Source of the DNA: Prevotella sp.
GTDB lineage: Bacteria > Bacteroidota > Bacteroidia > Bacteroidales > Dysgonomonadaceae
Reading direction: 5' to 3'
Length of the DNA: 64,000 bases
NCBI GenBank assembly: GCA_031271965.1
Contig: JAISUS010000028.1
Coordinates: 62,001-126,000, forward strand
Within the stretch, counting starts at the first letter, position 1; each line of letters opens with the position of its first letter. Of this stretch, positions 60,677 through 64,000 are shown piece after piece. The notes under the pieces are model-generated. The model saw only the letters and a program-made list of their open reading frames with translations, searched no databases and had not been told where the DNA came from. A program made the translations under genes and the position numbers.

Positions 60677-62803
60677 TTATTCTATTGGAAAGGATTTTGA
60701 TTTACCTGCATAAACGCCTGTATTGGCGAAGTCGCAAGCTATTTTGTTTGTTTTGCCTGATAATCCGGATATTTCGATATTTATAATTGACTGTTTGTGT
60801 CCGGGATCGGCTACATGCATTATCGGACCGGAACTCATTTTGTTCAGTATAATTGCACAAGGTGCATCGACTGTAACAGTTGTACCTTCATAAGAAAATG
60901 AGCCCGGTTTGAAAAACACCATCTGCCACATATCCAATTTCATGTTCTTTACTACTTGAACAGATTCGTTGTTACTCAATATCTTTATATTTGTAACATC
61001 ATATTTATTCATCTCTTGTGGCGTATGTTTATCCGGGACAACAATATATGCATAAGTTTCTTGTTTCGGCCGTACACCGTGATCGAGCCAAAGGCTAAAG
61101 ACATTCTTCTTTTCCTTTATATCCTTTTGTCCCATATTTATCCTTTTCCACGATCCGTTTTGCTCTACACCGGAAATATTGACATTCCCTCCTGTTGGAA
61201 GTATATAACCGATGCCTCCTTGTAATACCCATTTGAGGTTGTTGAAAGAATAGCTTTTGTTTCCCAGTTTCTTTTCTTTACCGCCTTCCGATACGATTAT
61301 GTCGCTTTGAAGCAAGCATTGATTAATAGTTGTATTTATCGGAAAAGCGGCAGAAGAATTGATTCCCGAACCTAGACAAACGATTTCCTTGTCAAAAAAG
61401 AACCATGACTTTTTTGCCGAAGTGTTAATTCCTGCGTAGTTATCTTCATACATATAGGTATAAGCAGAATATAAACCGTCAGAAACCCCACCTGTAAATG
61501 TGGATGTTCCAGAGGTTTGCCATTCGTTCTTCGCTTTAGGGACAGAGTCCATGGCAGGTGCAGTGACACCTGGTATACGAGACCAATCCCACACAGGGAA
61601 AATATTATAATATTCATCGCCATTGATGGCTATATTTGTACTGCCATCCGAGACGAAGTATGTGTCAAGGTTTTCACCGTTTCCATACTCATTTCTTAAT
61701 GTCCGGGAAGATACTGTTCGTACTCCGAAAGAAAATTCAGGACGTATATGTAACACATAATCTCCTTCAAAATATACTGTGCTGGATGGCTTTACGTAAT
61801 ACCCTGAGGGTTTTATACCGGATAGGCGAGCGATGGCTTCATTATACTCATTGGCTCGCCCGGGTAATAATATTGCCATACTTTTACAATATTGTATGGC
61901 GTTTCCTCTCTTTGTTGCATTTATACGGCTCATACCTCTTCCCATAACGTTGAAGTGGCAATACTGTCCTCTGATTACTTGCAGGTATGATTCTCTAACG
62001 AATTTGTCAAATATGTCTAAGCGTTTTCTATCCAGTTGAAACTCTGTATTTCTTGTATATAGGGCGAACTTTGTAACCCCTTTCAATAGTTCATCACCAT
62101 ATCCGATAATGTACAATTGCTTTCCGTGCTGAGCATAAGAATTATCGTATTGGATACCTTCTCCGGTAGTATAATGCAGGGGTTCAAAAGCCTGTTCCAT
62201 TGTCAGCCTAAGGAGTTCGGCATCTTTTGTCAGGCAAGCTCTGTACAACCAATGTAGTGCGATATCTGTTTTATTAGGCCCGGTTTGTTTTGTTGCATCA
62301 CCACCATCGGTTCGCATACGTTCCAGCGTTTTTGTTACTAGTTTGTCAGGAAGTTGTTTTTCTCCGGTTTGCATTTGCAACAGAAGGATACCGATGCGTT
62401 GAGGCTCAGCTATCTGGTTATACCACCAGTTACTACATTCGGGATTTCGATCGTACCAGAAAGATAAACCTTGCTCAATTATTTCATATACCCTGCAATC
62501 CTTATAATATTTATTATCCGGCATGGTATAAGCAAATACAAAAGTTGTTAGACGGTCAATATGTTTTAACGGGGGCCAGTTGGTACGGTCTTTTGCCTCA
62601 TAATTAATATCGGAAAACGATCCGTCTTGATTATATACCTTTAATCCTTCTGTAACCGATTTTTCTATTTTCTCTATATTAATACCAGCTTGTGCCTCGG
62701 CTGTAATTCGAGACGAAATGAGCTGATAGACATCTTTGCTTTCATCTGCATAAATAGATGTGAAAGATAAGATATAACTAAGCATCAAAAATATTTGTTT
62801 CAT
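60677..62803 (-). CDS. Polysaccharide lyase family 8 enzyme
   Basis: This 708-residue secreted enzyme has a signal peptide (1-19, ending SIYA), an alpha/alpha toroid (about 25-360) and a beta-sandwich part (about 370-705). Catalytic residues fit PL8: N177 in TGPNKTD, H226 in NSYAQHG, Y235 in YIIGYG and Arg in GRGMSRINATKRG (R289, R293). PL8 lyases cut uronic-acid polymers such as hyaluronan, chondroitin or xanthan by beta-elimination. The exact polymer is not readable. It starts 10 bp after the GH3 gene stop on the same strand, so both are co-transcribed. Confidence 0.9.
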   Translation of the reverse strand: MKQIFLMLSYILSFTSIYADESKDVYQLISSRITAEAQAGINIEKIEKSVTEGLKVYNQDGSFSDINYEAKDRTNWPPLKHIDRLTTFVFAYTMPDNKYYKDCRVYEIIEQGLSFWYDRNPECSNWWYNQIAEPQRIGILLLQMQTGEKQLPDKLVTKTLERMRTDGGDATKQTGPNKTDIALHWLYRACLTKDAELLRLTMEQAFEPLHYTTGEGIQYDNSYAQHGKQLYIIGYGDELLKGVTKFALYTRNTEFQLDRKRLDIFDKFVRESYLQVIRGQYCHFNVMGRGMSRINATKRGNAIQYCKSMAILLPGRANEYNEAIARLSGIKPSGYYVKPSSTVYFEGDYVLHIRPEFSFGVRTVSSRTLRNEYGNGENLDTYFVSDGSTNIAINGDEYYNIFPVWDWSRIPGVTAPAMDSVPKAKNEWQTSGTSTFTGGVSDGLYSAYTYMYEDNYAGINTSAKKSWFFFDKEIVCLGSGINSSAAFPINTTINQCLLQSDIIVSEGGKEKKLGNKSYSFNNLKWVLQGGIGYILPTGGNVNISGVEQNGSWKRINMGQKDIKEKKNVFSLWLDHGVRPKQETYAYIVVPDKHTPQEMNKYDVTNIKILSNNESVQVVKNMKLDMWQMVFFKPGSFSYEGTTVTVDAPCAIILNKMSSGPIMHVADPGHKQSIINIEISGLSGKTNKIACDFANTGVYAGKSKSFPIE

Positions 62804-62813
62804 ACCAAGCCTT

Positions 62814-64000
62814 TTATCGTTTTACATTATCCAGTTTGACCTCCGAGACAGTCGCTTTTCCCGATGTAATCAATATTCGTAAATCGCTTGCAACTGCTTT
62901 TTTGAAGATATAAGTTGAATATTTTTCTGTATCAGTGATATTTCCTTTATACACTGTAATAAACTGTCCGCCTCCGCTTGACAGCTGTATTTCAAAGGCT
63001 GCCGGATGCTCTATTGATTTCCAGTATATATCGATCTTTTCAGGCTGTGCATTTTCGTCCATAATGATATTGAGAAAATCGCCTGTCGTCCCGTTCCATT
63101 CAGTATATTCGTTGTTATCCAGAACCATTTTTACGGATTCATTAAGCCCCATATCAACGGCTTTTGTAATAGTAGTACCATAAGGAACTACCGAGAGCTT
63201 ATCTTTTAATCTGATATCTTCCGATGAAGCTCCTATCATAATATCGAAATCACCGGGTTCTACAACCCATTCGTTATGAATGTCATATAGTTCGAAGTCT
63301 CTCGGATGCAAAGTGAATGAAACTTCTTTTGTTTCTCCCGGTTTTAAATGAACACGCTCAAAACCTCTTAAGTTTTTCTCATATGTAGTTACAGAGCTGA
63401 TGACGTCGCGGGTATATAGTTGCACAACTTCGTCTCCGGCACAATCGCCTGTATTCGTAATCTTACAAGTCACAGTAACATCCTGTTTGTCTGTAATACT
63501 TTTTGCAGAAAGTGATATATCCGAATATTTAAATGTTGTATAGCTCAGTCCGTAACCAAATGGATAAAGGGCTCCGTTCACCCGGCTCATATTGCCTTTC
63601 AAGCCCGGCGTTTTTCCACCATCAACCTGCGATGCAGGCTTATGCGGAAAATTGAACGGTATCTGCCCTACCGATTTTGGAAAAGTAACGGTGAGCTTTC
63701 CCCCGGGATTATAGTCGCCAAACAGGACATCGGCAATGGCTGTTCCTCCTTGTGAACCGGGATACCACGCTTCCAGAATCGCCGGAACGTATTTGTCAGC
63801 CCAGTTAATTGAGTTTGGACGACCATTTATCATAACCAAAACCACAGGTTTTCCTGTTGCTTGAACAGCTTTCAATAGATCTGATTGTCTTCCGGGTAGT
63901 TCTAGGCTGGAACGGGATTTATTCTCTCCACAAGTACGGCTATTCCCTCCTAGTACAACAATTGTAATATCGCTTTTTAGAGCATTGGCTACCGCTTTAT
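62814..64000 (-). CDS. Glycoside hydrolase family 3, C-terminal part (5' end outside window)
   Basis: The frame enters from the right edge and has about 395 residues. It holds most of the GH3 C-terminal domain (TIVVLGGNSRTCGENKSRSS, then GKPVVLVMINGRP, the segment AILEAWYPGSQGG and the GGKLTVTFPKSVGQIPF loop), a fibronectin III-like domain (VTCKITNTGDCAGDEVVQLY) and an extra C-terminal beta-rich domain of about 130 residues (after VVPYGTT) that looks like a carbohydrate-binding discoidin-type fold. The catalytic nucleophile domain lies outside. Likely a periplasmic or surface exo-glucosidase or -xylosidase working with the lyase downstream. No stop or frameshift is seen. Confidence 0.92.
   Translation of the reverse strand, partial: KAVANALKSDITIVVLGGNSRTCGENKSRSSLELPGRQSDLLKAVQATGKPVVLVMINGRPNSINWADKYVPAILEAWYPGSQGGTAIADVLFGDYNPGGKLTVTFPKSVGQIPFNFPHKPASQVDGGKTPGLKGNMSRVNGALYPFGYGLSYTTFKYSDISLSAKSITDKQDVTVTCKITNTGDCAGDEVVQLYTRDVISSVTTYEKNLRGFERVHLKPGETKEVSFTLHPRDFELYDIHNEWVVEPGDFDIMIGASSEDIRLKDKLSVVPYGTTITKAVDMGLNESVKMVLDNNEYTEWNGTTGDFLNIIMDENAQPEKIDIYWKSIEHPAAFEIQLSSGGGQFITVYKGNITDTEKYSTYIFKKAVASDLRILITSGKATVSEVKLDNVKR

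Noticed and set aside
42785..64000. Sulfatase at 42785 and lyase/GH3 at 60677 as one polysaccharide locus.
   Set aside because: They are over 16 kb apart with unrelated genes and both strand directions between them.
1..64000. tRNA, rRNA, CRISPR arrays, an intact IS or a replication origin.
   Set aside because: I looked through all intergenic gaps and found no tRNA-like arm sets, repeat-spacer arrays, transposase frames or DnaA-box clusters.

Overview
The window comes from a low-GC member of the Bacteroidetes, most likely the order Bacteroidales. The evidence is the many TAnnTTTG promoter boxes just upstream of genes, the BamD / RNA polymerase omega / DUF4293 trio, an S16 protein with a long Ala/Glu-rich tail, SusC-style TonB receptors, a GldF-GldG fusion and Bacteroidales-type ParE and MreBCD-PBP2-RodA blocks. 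A Dysgonomonas-like genus is my guess; no 16S gene is present to settle it.

Layout. 1-907 is the 5' part of a porin gene. 1056-7984 is a leftward seven-gene operon: Spy-like periplasmic protein, TolC, MacA, MacB ATPase, MacB permease, LytS kinase, LytTR regulator, with a LytTR-style direct repeat upstream. 8213-12218 is a TonB receptor with a beta-helix lipoprotein. 12368-23874 is mostly housekeeping: rpsP, rpiB, transketolase, serine dehydratase, a sugar transporter with a structured leader, Tex, purH. 22849-29522 is the cell-elongation block mreBCD-mrdA-rodA, then exonuclease III. 30675-34078 is sufC-sufD-sufS with no sufB. 34162-35826 is bamD-rpoZ-DUF4293. After that come a superoxide dismutase with a signal peptide, a LuxR-type regulator with a degenerate RIC/hemerythrin-like sensor, a POT transporter, parE, a nicotinamidase-like hydrolase, a sulfatase, an M48 lipoprotein and mscL.

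Accessory region. 46488-49377 holds a gldFG fusion without an adjacent ATPase, a truncated hybrid two-component gene joined tail-to-tail into its last codons, and a 194-bp MITE. 49536-55957 is a five-gene operon (porin, imelysin lipoprotein, di-heme cytochrome lipoprotein, short CcsBA cytochrome c assembly protein, chorismatase-like double Rid protein) with a large inverted repeat just upstream of its promoter. It looks like an envelope redox or metal-acquisition system.

56067-60351 reads as a complete sigma54 signalling circuit: a hybrid kinase with receiver and Hpt domains, an NtrC-type activator, a near-perfect -24/-12 promoter in front of a small secreted protein, and an enhancer-like palindrome about 130 bp upstream of that promoter. 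The right end (60677-64000) carries a family 8 polysaccharide lyase and the 3' part of a GH3 glycosidase, probably the edge of a polysaccharide utilisation locus. I saw no rRNA, tRNA, CRISPR array or intact insertion sequence.
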